Of a DNA stretch of 8,827 nucleotides, positions 1 through 6,663 are shown in pieces. This stretch comes from Scatosoma sp045577595 (GTDB lineage Bacteria > Bacillota > Clostridia > Christensenellales > Borkfalkiaceae): contig JAZNIR010000165.1 in assembly GCA_045577595.1 (NCBI GenBank), forward strand, positions 1 to 8,827, written 5' to 3'. The translations under genes were made by a program, and so were the position numbers. The stretch's first letter is position 1; each line of letters opens with the position of its first letter. The notes beneath the pieces are model-generated. The model did not search any database. It saw nothing but the letters and a program-made list of their open reading frames with translations, and was not told the origin of the DNA.

Positions 1-1700
1 AGAAGTCCTATAACCTTTGCCGCGCAAGCGGACGCTTGCGAAACCGTTTCGGGTATGTCTTTCGGCCCTTGACATACGCCGGCAAGATATACGCCAGCCG
101 TCGGGCTTTCTACCGGACGAAGTTTCGCGTGCGATTCGGTAAGGAAATTGTTGGTGTCGATGCTTGCCGTAAGGAGCGTTGCCACCTTTCTAACCGAAGG
201 TTCGGGTTCGATTGCCGCAGCCAAGACGACAAGGTCGGATTCAATGGTGATTTGTTCGTTGTCAATCAAGTTCGAGCCTTGCACCATCAATTTACCGTTT
301 TCGTTGTACACTTTGCCAACCATACCTTTAATGTAATCTACGCCGTATTGTTCTACCGCGCGACGGTAGAATTCGTCGTAGTTCTTACCAGGCGTACGCA
401 CGTCGATATAGAATACGTGTACTTCGGTGTCGGGATATTTTTCACGGATAAGCATTGCGTGTTTCGCCGTGTACATACAACAAATTTTCGAACAGTACGG
501 TTTTCCGCAACCGCTGGTATCACGCGAGCCTACGCATTGGATAAACGTAACCACTTTCGGGTGTTCGCCGTCGGAAGGACGGAGCAACACGCCGTTCGTA
601 GGGCCAGCCGCGTTCATCAATCTTTCCAATTCAAGCGACGTGATAACATCTTTATTATCCGCGTATCCGTATTCGTTGAAATTGTCGAGAGCAATCGGTT
701 TAAAGCCCGTCGCCACGACGATTGCGCCGTATTGACGTTCGATAAACGTATCTTTTTGTTCGTAATCAATCGCGCCTGCGCCACAGAATTTTTGACAAAT
801 ACCGCACTTACCCGTCTTGAGTTTTATGCATTGTTCAGGGTCGATTACCGCCACGTTGGGAATCGCTTGCGCAAACGGGATATGGATTGCAGGACGGGTG
901 TTCAAGCCCATATTAAAGGTGTTTAAACCTTTTTTGGACGGACATTTATCCATACAAATCTTACAACCCGTACACTTCGTTTCGTCTACGTATCTTGCTT
1001 TACGACGGATTTTTACGTTGAAATTACCAACGAAACCTTTTACGTCTTCCACTTCCGAGTAGGAAAGGATATCAATTTTTTCGTGTTGCGCGCAATCCAC
1101 CATCTTCGGCGTAAGAATACAAGCCGAACAGTCGAGCGTAGGGAACGTTTTATCAATTTGCGCCATTCTTCCGCCAATCGTCGCGTTCTTTTCCACGATA
1201 TCCACTTCAAAACCCGCGTCCGCAATATCGAGCGCAGCTTGAATACCCGCAATACCGCCGCCGATAACCAACGCGCGTTTTACTACGGGACTTTCGCCTT
1301 CCATAAGCGGAGCGTTTAATTTTACTTTTGCAATCGCCGTACGAACGAGTATAATCGCTTTTTCCGTTGCCTCGTCCATATCTTTATGTATCCACGAACA
1401 ATGTTCACGGATATTCGCGATTTCCACCATAAACGGGTTTAAGCCAGCCGCAGCCGCCGTTTTACGGAAAGTTGCTTCGTGCATTCTCGGCGAACAAGAA
1501 CCGACGACGATACCCGTCAAATTATGTTCTTTAATCGCTTGCTTGATAAGCTGTTGACCGTTTTCGGAGCACATATATTGGTAGTTTGCGGAAAATACGA
1601 CGCCAGGTTCGTCTTTCATAACTTCCGCTACTTTTACTACGTCTACCGTTGCCGCGATATTACTGCCACACCAACAAATAAAAACACCTATTCTTTGCAT
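1..1700 (-). CDS. hdrA: HdrA-like electron-bifurcating FAD/iron-sulfur subunit (3' end cut by window)
   Basis: This is the flavin subunit of a heterodisulfide reductase-like complex; in the known family its FAD splits electron pairs between a ferredoxin and the HdrB disulfide site in the cytoplasm. 566 codons are open from ATG to the left edge with no stop, so the gene is incomplete. Visible in order: the N-terminal HdrA signature with C9/C11 and SCSPRMHEATF (68-78); a dinucleotide-fold glycine motif GGGIAG (147-152); a cysteine cluster LDCSAC (189-194); an inserted two-cluster ferredoxin with C243, C246, C249, C253 and C291, C299, C302, C306; then the second half of the flavoprotein fold ending in GVYLAGVCQGPKDIPETVSQA (two pieces, 536-556). 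Family proteins usually run roughly 90 residues further, with another ferredoxin. It starts 29 bases after hdrC with only a weak purine-rich ribosome site. Confidence in family is high; the physiological electron donor is not visible. Confidence 0.93.
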   Translation of the reverse strand, partial: MQRIGVFICWCGSNIAATVDVVKVAEVMKDEPGVVFSANYQYMCSENGQQLIKQAIKEHNLTGIVVGSCSPRMHEATFRKTAAAAGLNPFMVEIANIREHCSWIHKDMDEATEKAIILVRTAIAKVKLNAPLMEGESPVVKRALVIGGGIAGIQAALDIADAGFEVDIVEKNATIGGRMAQIDKTFPTLDCSACILTPKMVDCAQHEKIDILSYSEVEDVKGFVGNFNVKIRRKARYVDETKCTGCKICMDKCPSKKGLNTFNMGLNTRPAIHIPFAQAIPNVAVIDPEQCIKLKTGKCGICQKFCGAGAIDYEQKDTFIERQYGAIVVATGFKPIALDNFNEYGYADNKDVITSLELERLMNAAGPTNGVLLRPSDGEHPKVVTFIQCVGSRDTSGCGKPYCSKICCMYTAKHAMLIREKYPDTEVHVFYIDVRTPGKNYDEFYRRAVEQYGVDYIKGMVGKVYNENGKLMVQGSNLIDNEQITIESDLVVLAAAIEPEPSVRKVATLLTASIDTNNFLTESHAKLRPVESPTAGVYLAGVCQGPKDIPETVSQASACAAKVIGL

Positions 1701-1729
1701 CTCTTTTACTCTCTTTCTTTAGATTTTTA

Positions 1730-2116
1730 TTATTTATTATACTTTCTGTACGCGCTAACGAGAAGTTGTTGGGGAATGAGTTCGTCGACAATCGGCGGAA
1801 TTTCTTCCGCTTTTATGCCGTTGTTTTCTTTCATTCGCACCACCGTATCACGCACCGCTTCCACTACGTTTGCAGGAGCAACGCCACGCGGACAACGTTC
1901 TACGCACGCCATACAAGAAAGACAGTTCCAAATCGCTTTGCTTTGCAACAAAACTTCGATTTTGCCTTTTTCGAGCAAGGAAACGAATTGATGCGGTTTG
2001 ATATCCATATCCTTAAACGCGGGACAACGCCCCGAACATTTACCGCACTTCATACATTTTCTTACGTCCGTGCCACTTAATATTTTTAAATTTTCAATGC
2101 GTTCTTCTTTCGTCAT
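1730..2116 (-). CDS. hdrC: HdrC-like ferredoxin subunit
   Basis: This 128-residue protein is the electron-relay subunit that passes electrons from HdrA to HdrB. It contains two classical [4Fe-4S] motifs: C21-x2-C24-x2-C27-x3-C31-P and C65-x2-C68-x2-C71-x3-C75-P. All eight ligands are present. Helical segments before and after them, including RDTVVRMKEN (89-98), are typical of HdrC. The start is set by an ATGA overlap: the hdrB stop codon TGA and this ATG share bases, indicating translational coupling. The reading frame continues upstream for 33 codons, but those lie over the HdrB C-terminus and lack HdrC-like sequence. Similar iron-sulfur modules occur in succinate dehydrogenase SdhB and GlpC, but the size and the hdrB/hdrA neighbours support HdrC. 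Confidence 0.93.
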   Translation of the reverse strand: MTKEERIENLKILSGTDVRKCMKCGKCSGRCPAFKDMDIKPHQFVSLLEKGKIEVLLQSKAIWNCLSCMACVERCPRGVAPANVVEAVRDTVVRMKENNGIKAEEIPPIVDELIPQQLLVSAYRKYNK

Positions 2117-2895
2117 ACTTCTACCCCCAACGCTTCCGCCAAAAGTTCGGTGAAATATTTTACGGGAAGTACGTTGTCGCCGTTTACTTGTAAATTGTAC
2201 AAGCAAAGCGGACAAGCCGTGATGACTTCTTCCGCACCCTTTTCTTTCGCGCTTGTAAGTACTTTACGGCTCTTTTCTTTGGGAAGATTGCCGTTCTTTA
2301 AAGATACGTACGCTCCGCAACATTCGTTACGGAAAGGATATACGACGGGCGTACCGCCGATTGCGCGAATAAAATCTTCTATAATCGTCGGATTTTCGGG
2401 ATTGTCAAACGCCATAACGCCACTTGGACGAAGGAGCAAACAACCGTAATATGCGCCGATTTTGCGATTTAAAGGTTTTACAACCGCTTTTTTGATATTG
2501 TCGAAACCGACGACGTTTTTCAACAGTTCCAAATAATGCAAAACTTCCGTTTCACCCGCGTACGGCTCGGCAAGTTTTAAATAATTGTTTGCGCGAAACC
2601 GAATATCGTCGTTCGTTTTCATATCTTCGTTGGTACGCTTAATTACGTTGTGGCAAGCAGAACAAAGCGTAAGAAGTTTTCCGCCGTTATGCTTTGCGTA
2701 ATCCAACGCGCGCACCGCTGAAAGCTTGGTGGCGATTTCGTCCGTACCCATCGGGTACACCGCGCCACAGCATTGCCAATTTTCAATTTCATCCATTTCT
2801 ACGCCCAAAGCTTTCGCGCAAAGACGAGCCGTTACGTCTAAATCTTTCGCTTTCGTTTTGAGCGTACAGCCGGGATAGTAACTGATTTTCATCAT
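2113..2895 (-). CDS. hdrB: HdrB-like catalytic subunit with two CCG domains
   Basis: A 260-residue protein of the HdrB family, which reduces disulfides (CoM-S-S-CoB in methanogens, unknown partners in bacteria) at two noncubane [4Fe-4S] clusters. Both cysteine-rich CCG domains are intact. The first has C10 (YYPGC), C42-C43 (QCCGA), C78 and C81 (LCSAC). The second has C152 (YYGC), C192-C193 (ECCGA), C228 and C231 (ACPLC). This spacing matches the ligand pattern known from the methanogen HdrB structure, so the subunit looks catalytically competent. The ORF starts with two consecutive ATG codons; the first is called because it sits better behind a GGTAG sequence. It begins 34 bases after fumC and overlaps hdrC by four bases. 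A bacterium would not normally use CoM-S-S-CoB, so the true substrate is unknown. Confidence 0.93.
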   Translation of the reverse strand: MMKISYYPGCTLKTKAKDLDVTARLCAKALGVEMDEIENWQCCGAVYPMGTDEIATKLSAVRALDYAKHNGGKLLTLCSACHNVIKRTNEDMKTNDDIRFRANNYLKLAEPYAGETEVLHYLELLKNVVGFDNIKKAVVKPLNRKIGAYYGCLLLRPSGVMAFDNPENPTIIEDFIRAIGGTPVVYPFRNECCGAYVSLKNGNLPKEKSRKVLTSAKEKGAEEVITACPLCLYNLQVNGDNVLPVKYFTELLAEALGVEV

Positions 2896-2929
2896 ATTAT
2901 ATACGCTACCTTTTTTATTCGATTATCCG

Positions 2930-4306
2930 TTATTTTTGGGGATACGCCATTTCTTCCGGACGGAATACTTCGTCGAATTTTTCCGCCGTAAGGAAACCGA
3001 GCGCTACACAAGCTTCTTTTAAGGAAATGTTTTCCTTATACGCTTTCTTTGCCGTTTTCGCCGCGTTTTCGTATCCGATATACGGATTGAGCGCCGTTAC
3101 CAACATCAAAGAATTGTAAAGATTGTGTTTCATTTTTTCTTTGTTTGCCTTAATGCCCGTTACGCAGTTACTTTCAAACGAACGGATACCGTCTGCAAGC
3201 AAGCGTACCGATTGCAAGAAATTATAAATAATGACGGGCATAAATACGTTTAATTCGAAATTGCCTTGCGACGCGCCGAACCCAACCGCTACGTCGTTTG
3301 CCATTACTTGCACGGCAACCATCGTCATAGATTCGCATTGCGTAGGATTTACTTTTCCTGGCATTATCGACGAACCAGGCTCGTTTTCGGGAATGAAAAT
3401 TTCCCCCAAACCGTCGCGCGGTCCGCTCGCGAGCCAACGTACGTCGTTTGCAATCTTCATAAGGTTGCACGCAAGCGCTTTCAACGCGCCGTGCGCGAAC
3501 ACCAATTCGTCTTTCGACGTTAACGCGTGATATTTATTACCAGCCGTTACGAACTTTTTGCCCGTAAGATTGCTCACTTGCGCCGCTACTTCTTCCGCAA
3601 AGCCTTTGGGCGCGTTAAGCCCCGTGCCGACAGCCGTACCGCCAAGCGCGAGTTCTTTCAAGCCGTCGAGCGCCAACGTAATTTGCGCTTTCGTCTTTTC
3701 AATCATATTCGTCCAACCGCTGATTTCTTGCGAAAACGCGATAGGAACGGCGTCTTGTAAGTGCGTTCTACCGCTCTTTACAATCCCTTCGTTTTCCTTT
3801 TCCAAACGTTTCAACGTTGCCACGAGCGTATCCATAGCGGGGAAGAGATTATCTTCAATCGCCGTTACCGCCGCGATATGCATTGCCGTAGGGAACGTGT
3901 CGTTCGAGCTTTGACTTTTATTGATGTCGTCGTTGGGGTGCAAAAGCTTTTTGCCCGCAATTTCGTTGCCACGATTGGCAATTACTTCGTTTGCGTTCAT
4001 ATTCGATTGCGTACCGCTACCCGTTTGCCATACGACGAGCGGGAAATGAGAATTCAATTCCCCCGAAATCACTTCGTCGCAAGCCGCGCAAATCGCGTTT
4101 TTCTTTTCTTCGGGAAGTTTACCAAGCGCGTAGTTGGCAAGCGCCGCCGCTTTTTTCAACACGCCGAACGCGCGCGTAATTTCGCGGGGCATTACTTCGT
4201 CGCCGATACGGAAGTTTTGAAAGCTTCTTTGCGTTTGCGCCGCCCAATATCTGTCTGCGGGGACTTGCATTTCCCCCATCGTGTCTTTTTCAATACGGTA
4301 TTCCAT
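2930..4306 (-). CDS. fumC: Fumarate hydratase, class II
   Basis: Class II fumarase catalyses reversible hydration of fumarate to L-malate; it is a cytosolic homotetramer without an iron-sulfur cluster. The 458-residue protein has the expected length. Visible motifs: GSGTQSNMN (96-104), HPNDDIN (123-129), RTHLQDA with H182 (180-186), and the superfamily signature GSSIMPGKVNP (311-321) containing the catalytic Ser313. The sequence opens MEYRIEKDTMGEMQVPADR, very close to Bacillus FumC from its first residue. The ORF can be extended five codons to a TTG, but that TTG overlaps the GGAG ribosome site, which sits nine bases before the ATG used here. It follows the dehydrogenase gene by 18 bases and precedes hdrB by 34. 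Aspartase and argininosuccinate lyase share the fold, but the N-terminus and active-site loops fit fumarase. Confidence 0.96.
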   Translation of the reverse strand: MEYRIEKDTMGEMQVPADRYWAAQTQRSFQNFRIGDEVMPREITRAFGVLKKAAALANYALGKLPEEKKNAICAACDEVISGELNSHFPLVVWQTGSGTQSNMNANEVIANRGNEIAGKKLLHPNDDINKSQSSNDTFPTAMHIAAVTAIEDNLFPAMDTLVATLKRLEKENEGIVKSGRTHLQDAVPIAFSQEISGWTNMIEKTKAQITLALDGLKELALGGTAVGTGLNAPKGFAEEVAAQVSNLTGKKFVTAGNKYHALTSKDELVFAHGALKALACNLMKIANDVRWLASGPRDGLGEIFIPENEPGSSIMPGKVNPTQCESMTMVAVQVMANDVAVGFGASQGNFELNVFMPVIIYNFLQSVRLLADGIRSFESNCVTGIKANKEKMKHNLYNSLMLVTALNPYIGYENAAKTAKKAYKENISLKEACVALGFLTAEKFDEVFRPEEMAYPQK

Positions 4307-4324
4307 TTCGTCTATCTCCAAATC

Positions 4325-5275
4325 TTAAAAATTCACTTGCGCGATAACTTCTTTCATTGCCTCTGCGCTCTTTTGGAATTTTTCTATTTCATCTTGGGAA
4401 AGCGCGGGCGTAAGCGTCGTTTTTACCCCTTCTTTACCAAGCACGCAAAGCGTACTTAAACATACGTCGGAAACGCCGTATTCGCCGTTTAACAACGTAG
4501 AAACGGTGGCAACCGTATCCGCGCCCGAATAGATATTCTTTACGATATGGCATACGGACGCCGCAATTCCGTAGAAGGTTGCGCCTTTCCCCGCAATGAT
4601 TTTACCGCCCGATTTCTTAACGTATTCTTCCACTTCGTCGTGCGTGTACGGCGTAATCGTCAACGCGTTTTTATTCGTAACCGATTTTTCGTATTCGTCG
4701 AGATGAATACCCGAAATATCCGCTGCCGACCAAGCCACGAACGAGCTGTCGCCGTGTTCGCCAAGCACGTACGCGTGTACTTGCTTTTGGTTTACCGCAT
4801 ACAATTCGGAAAGGCGGGTACGCAAACGAATGGTGTCAAGGCTCGTACCCGAACCGATAACGCGACTCGTAGGTACGCCCGTAATTTTACAGAACATATA
4901 GGTGAGAATGTCGACGGGGTTTGCAACGAGCAAATAAATCGCGTCGGGAGCGTATTTCACCACTTCGGGTGCAACGCTCTTTAAAATATTTACGTTGGTT
5001 TGCACCAAATCAATACGCGATTGACCAGGCTTTCTGCCTACGCCCGACGTAATGATGACGATATCCGAATCTTTTGCGTCTTCGTACGTGCCTTCGTACA
5101 CTCTTGCGGACGTAAGGAAAGGGGTAGCTTGTCTAATATCCATCGCTTCCGCTTGCGCTTTATCGCGATTGATATCAATCAACACGATATCCGTAACCGG
5201 TCCGTTTGCCACGAGCGTATATGCAATCGTCGCGCCTACCGAGCCTGCACCAATAATTGTTACTTTGTTTTTCAT
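4325..5275 (-). CDS. NAD-dependent LDH/MDH-family 2-hydroxyacid dehydrogenase (lactate or malate)
   Basis: A 316-residue cytosolic dehydrogenase that interconverts a 2-oxoacid and an L-2-hydroxyacid with NAD(H). Seen: nucleotide-binding GAGSVG (9-14), Asp34 ending the second strand (NADH preference), loop GRKPGQSR with R81 and R87, D147 and R150 (LDTIR), catalytic H174 in GEHGDS (172-177), and KGAT with T233. Overall sequence (GSGTSLDTIR, GEHGDSSFVAWS, KGATFYGIA) resembles Firmicutes L-lactate dehydrogenases. However R81 occupies the position that is Gln102 in classical LDH and Arg in malate dehydrogenase. The fumarase gene 18 bases downstream favours malate. The start chosen has GGAG nine bases before it; an in-frame ATG at 5368 has no ribosome site and adds 31 residues of low-complexity, non-family sequence. 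First gene of the five-gene operon. Substrate is unresolved; the family is certain. Confidence 0.92.
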   Translation of the reverse strand: MKNKVTIIGAGSVGATIAYTLVANGPVTDIVLIDINRDKAQAEAMDIRQATPFLTSARVYEGTYEDAKDSDIVIITSGVGRKPGQSRIDLVQTNVNILKSVAPEVVKYAPDAIYLLVANPVDILTYMFCKITGVPTSRVIGSGTSLDTIRLRTRLSELYAVNQKQVHAYVLGEHGDSSFVAWSAADISGIHLDEYEKSVTNKNALTITPYTHDEVEEYVKKSGGKIIAGKGATFYGIAASVCHIVKNIYSGADTVATVSTLLNGEYGVSDVCLSTLCVLGKEGVKTTLTPALSQDEIEKFQKSAEAMKEVIAQVNF

Positions 5276-5377
5276 AGTCTTTATCTCCGATTTTGAATTA
5301 TTTTGTTTCTTTAGTTTGTTCTGATTTTTCTCTCGTATGCAAGGAATTCGCCCTATTACCCCAATCATACGCTTTAT

Positions 5378-5406
5378 ATTATATCATATTTTCCCTATTA
5401 GCACAA
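5378..5406 (-). promoter_or_regulatory. Sigma-A promoter of the dehydrogenase-fumC-hdrBCA operon
   Basis: On the minus strand a perfect TATAAT (-10, 5383 to 5378), preceded by an extended -10 TG, lies 17 bases after TTGTGC (-35, 5406 to 5401). The -35 matches only at TTG, which the extended -10 may compensate for. This predicts a start near 5371 and a leader of about 95 bases. Part of that leader, CGTATG...CATACG, could pair. No clear Rex operator is visible. Confidence 0.65.
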
Positions 5407-5482
5407 ATGCTTGACCGCCTTTTCAACGAAATTTTAATCGCTAAATCGATAAATTTTTATCTTTTCATAAAATCTATAAAAA

Positions 5483-5521
5483 AATCCTTGCCAACGCGTT
5501 TTTTACGCGAAAACAAGGATT
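5483..5521 (-). terminator. Intrinsic terminator after the DUF308 gene
   Basis: An 8-bp outer stem (AATCCTTG / CAAGGATT), a small AT-rich internal loop and a CGCG/CGCG inner stem with a 7-base loop. Read on the minus strand the hairpin is followed by a run of seven T. It lies about 28 bases after the stop codon of the membrane protein gene and upstream of the operon promoter, separating the two units. Confidence 0.8.
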
Positions 5522-5549
5522 ATTTTTCCATATTATGAGCACGAAAGGT

Positions 5550-6032
5550 TTACGGTTCTTCAGCAAGCGCGCCGATTAAGAGCAATCCCCCTTCCAAGAC
5601 GGTGAACACCCCGCCGATTATAAACACCCATTGGGCTTTATTGCCTTGATTAAACAAAAGCAACACCCCGATTACAAGGCAAAGAGCGGGAATAGCGTAC
5701 ACGCAAAGGGCGTGAAAAAGATTGACGCAACGGGCGCGGAATTTAATTTTTTCGTATAAGAGCAGAATACCCGCTATCAGTAAAAACGCCGCCAACACGT
5801 ACAAAACCGCTTCCACGATAAGCCAACCGCAAAAAATCACCACTACGCCCACTACGAGTTTGACGACGGCGGGCGGAACGGCGCTATTAAACAAATCCAA
5901 AACGCCAAAAGCAATCAAAGCCAAACCAAGTACCGTCATCAAAATACTGACGATTTCCCCACGTAAAATCACCAACAATACGCCGAGCGCAATAATCAGC
6001 GAAGCGGCAACGATTTTTTCCGTCCTTTTCAT
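5550..6032 (-). CDS. DUF308/HdeD-like six-helix membrane protein
   Basis: A 160-residue integral membrane protein with about six hydrophobic segments: roughly 7-23, 27-48, 55-73, 75-93, 105-127 and 134-155. The short linkers, paired-helix arrangement and Gly-rich helices resemble the HdeD/DUF308 family, whose E. coli member is acid-resistance linked; the molecular function of most members is unknown. The start follows a perfect AAGGAG six bases upstream. It comes 20 bases after the 64-residue protein gene, so the two are probably co-transcribed, and a terminator follows its stop. No catalytic residues are evident. The family call rests on length and topology rather than a diagnostic motif. 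Confidence 0.75.
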   Translation of the reverse strand: MKRTEKIVAASLIIALGVLLVILRGEIVSILMTVLGLALIAFGVLDLFNSAVPPAVVKLVVGVVVIFCGWLIVEAVLYVLAAFLLIAGILLLYEKIKFRARCVNLFHALCVYAIPALCLVIGVLLLFNQGNKAQWVFIIGGVFTVLEGGLLLIGALAEEP

Positions 6033-6052
6033 TTATACTCCTTTTGGGGAGA

Positions 6053-6247
6053 TTACGAATGACGATGTATCACCGCAACGCGAATATACCCGTTTTGGTA
6101 ACGGTGCGCCGCGCGTGCGCAAGGATACGGTTCGTCTTTACGGCATTGCGCGCAAAAGGCGTACGTACCGCATTTATCTTCTCCCATTTGAATACTTTCA
6201 AACCATTTTACGTCGTCGAATTTATCTTGTTGTTTTTTGAAAATCAT
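6053..6247 (-). CDS. Small cysteine-containing protein of unknown function (64 residues)
   Basis: I do not recognise this gene. It encodes 64 residues, starting MIFKKQQDKFDDVKWFES, with four cysteines spaced C26-x5-C32-x2-C35-x7-C43, followed by a basic, aromatic C-terminus ending RVAVIHRHS. The cysteine pattern could bind zinc or another metal, but it is not a standard zinc ribbon. There is no signal peptide or membrane segment. The ATG used has AAGGAG eight bases upstream; a GTG three codons earlier overlaps that site and is unlikely. A consensus promoter lies about 64 bases upstream and the DUF308 gene begins 20 bases after its stop. That it is a real gene is well supported by promoter, ribosome site and operon position. 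Confidence 0.75.
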   Translation of the reverse strand: MIFKKQQDKFDDVKWFESIQMGEDKCGTYAFCAQCRKDEPYPCARAAHRYQNGYIRVAVIHRHS

Positions 6248-6310
6248 ATACTTCACTCCTTATAATACGTTTTCCGTTTTAAGAATATGCATTTTTTTCT
6301 TTATATACAT

Positions 6311-6339
6311 ATTATAAGGTTTTTCGACAAAATTTTCAA
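6311..6339 (-). promoter_or_regulatory. Consensus sigma-A promoter for the small protein-DUF308 unit
   Basis: On the minus strand TTGAAA (6339 to 6334), a 17-base spacer, then TATAAT (6316 to 6311). Predicted start is near 6304, giving a leader of about 57 bases to the ATG at 6247. It lies just beyond the terminator at 6371-6403, so the unit is independently transcribed. Confidence 0.75.
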
Positions 6340-6370
6340 TAATTTTTTAGGCGTTTTTATTTCTTTTTTT

Positions 6371-6403
6371 AAAAAACCGCGACAATATTCTTTTTTGTCG
6401 CGG
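6371..6403 (-). terminator. Intrinsic terminator with 9-bp GC-rich stem
   Basis: A perfect 9-bp stem (CCGCGACAA / TTGTCGCGG) with a 9-base loop. On the minus strand it is followed directly by six T. No protein gene ends just upstream of it: fruK stops about 260 bases earlier and already has its own terminator. It therefore appears to end a separate, probably non-coding, transcript. Confidence 0.8.
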
Positions 6404-6433
6404 ATATATCAACGTAAACGTTTCGACAGTTAC

Positions 6434-6462
6434 GCGACTTTGCAACGAACGTTGCAAAGCGC
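6434..6462. repeat. Strong inverted repeat (stem-loop)
   Basis: CTTTGCAACG (6438-6447) and CGTTGCAAAG (6450-6459) are perfect inverted copies separated by AA on the plus strand. GCG (6434-6436) and CGC (6460-6462) extend the stem past a single bulged base. There is no long T-run on the minus strand after it, so it is not a terminator in that direction. It is more likely an RNA structural element or a protein-binding palindrome. Confidence 0.7.
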
Positions 6463-6625
6463 TTTTAACCGTTTCTCTTACGTATTTCGCTTTTTTTATA
6501 AGTTATAGCGGGCTCTTTTCCGATACTCCACTCAACCGCCGCATAAAAAGCGGAGTTTTCCCCCTTTCTCTTTTGCGTTGTCAAAAAAGCGTCTTTATTT
6601 TATATATATATTGTATTATATGCGA

Positions 6626-6658
6626 AACCCCGAAAAAAATTACGCTTTTTTCGGGGTT
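6626..6658 (-). terminator. Intrinsic terminator of the 1-phosphofructokinase gene
   Basis: A perfect 13-bp stem, AACCCCGAAAAAA (6626-6638) against TTTTTTCGGGGTT (6646-6658), with a 7-base loop. It begins five bases after the fruK stop codon. The T-run lies partly inside the stem rather than after it, so it may be less efficient than the other terminators here or may mainly protect the mRNA end. Confidence 0.7.
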
Positions 6659-6663
6659 ATTAT

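Larger units (their letters stand above)
6371..6620 (-). ncRNA. Candidate small non-coding RNA in the gap between fruK and the small-protein gene
   Basis: This is the bulk of the 416-base stretch without a protein gene (6248-6663). On the minus strand it begins after the fruK terminator with a TATAAT at 6620-6615 (weak -35), and ends in the terminator at 6371-6403. Inside is a strong stem at 6434-6462: a 10-bp perfect inverted repeat CTTTGCAACG / CGTTGCAAAG, extended by GCG/CGC across a one-base bulge. There is also a small ACTCC...GGAGT and CCGC...GCGG fold near 6524-6555. The only ORF is 13 codons without a good ribosome site. I cannot match it to 6S, SRP, tmRNA, RNase P, T-box or a known riboswitch. 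The transcript is inferred from the signals only. Confidence 0.35.

Noticed and set aside
36..926. A 296-codon open frame on the plus strand.
   Set aside because: It lies antisense to hdrA, which has unmistakable family motifs through the same interval; the plus-strand translation shows no domain and no ribosome site. It is a by-product of the codon pattern on the other strand.
2117..2215. 33-codon N-terminal extension of hdrC.
   Set aside because: It overlaps the hdrB coding end and does not resemble HdrC; the ATGA overlap start is typical of coupled genes.
4310..4321. TTG start extending fumC by five codons.
   Set aside because: It overlaps the GGAG ribosome site, and family members begin at MEYRIE, encoded from 4306.
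5276..5368. Upstream ATG extending the dehydrogenase by 31 residues.
   Set aside because: No ribosome site precedes it, the added residues are Lys/Asn-rich and not part of the family, and the Rossmann fold starts directly at the ATG at 5275.
5425..5462. AAATTT-flanked ATCG...CGAT inverted repeat upstream of the operon promoter as an operator.
   Set aside because: The arms are only four bases in very AT-rich sequence and match no regulator site I know, including Rex.
6248..6256. GTG start of the small cysteine protein, three codons upstream.
   Set aside because: It overlaps the AAGGAG ribosome site, which is correctly spaced for the ATG at 6247.
6503..6544. 13-codon ORF (MRRLSGVSEKSPL) in the non-coding gap, minus strand.
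   Set aside because: The nearest G-rich site is too far from the ATG and there is no other sign of translation.
6578..6606. Plus-strand promoter-like TTGTCA-17-TATATA.
   Set aside because: No plus-strand gene follows; it would read at once into the fruK terminator, antisense to fruK. The region is AT-rich enough to give such matches by chance.
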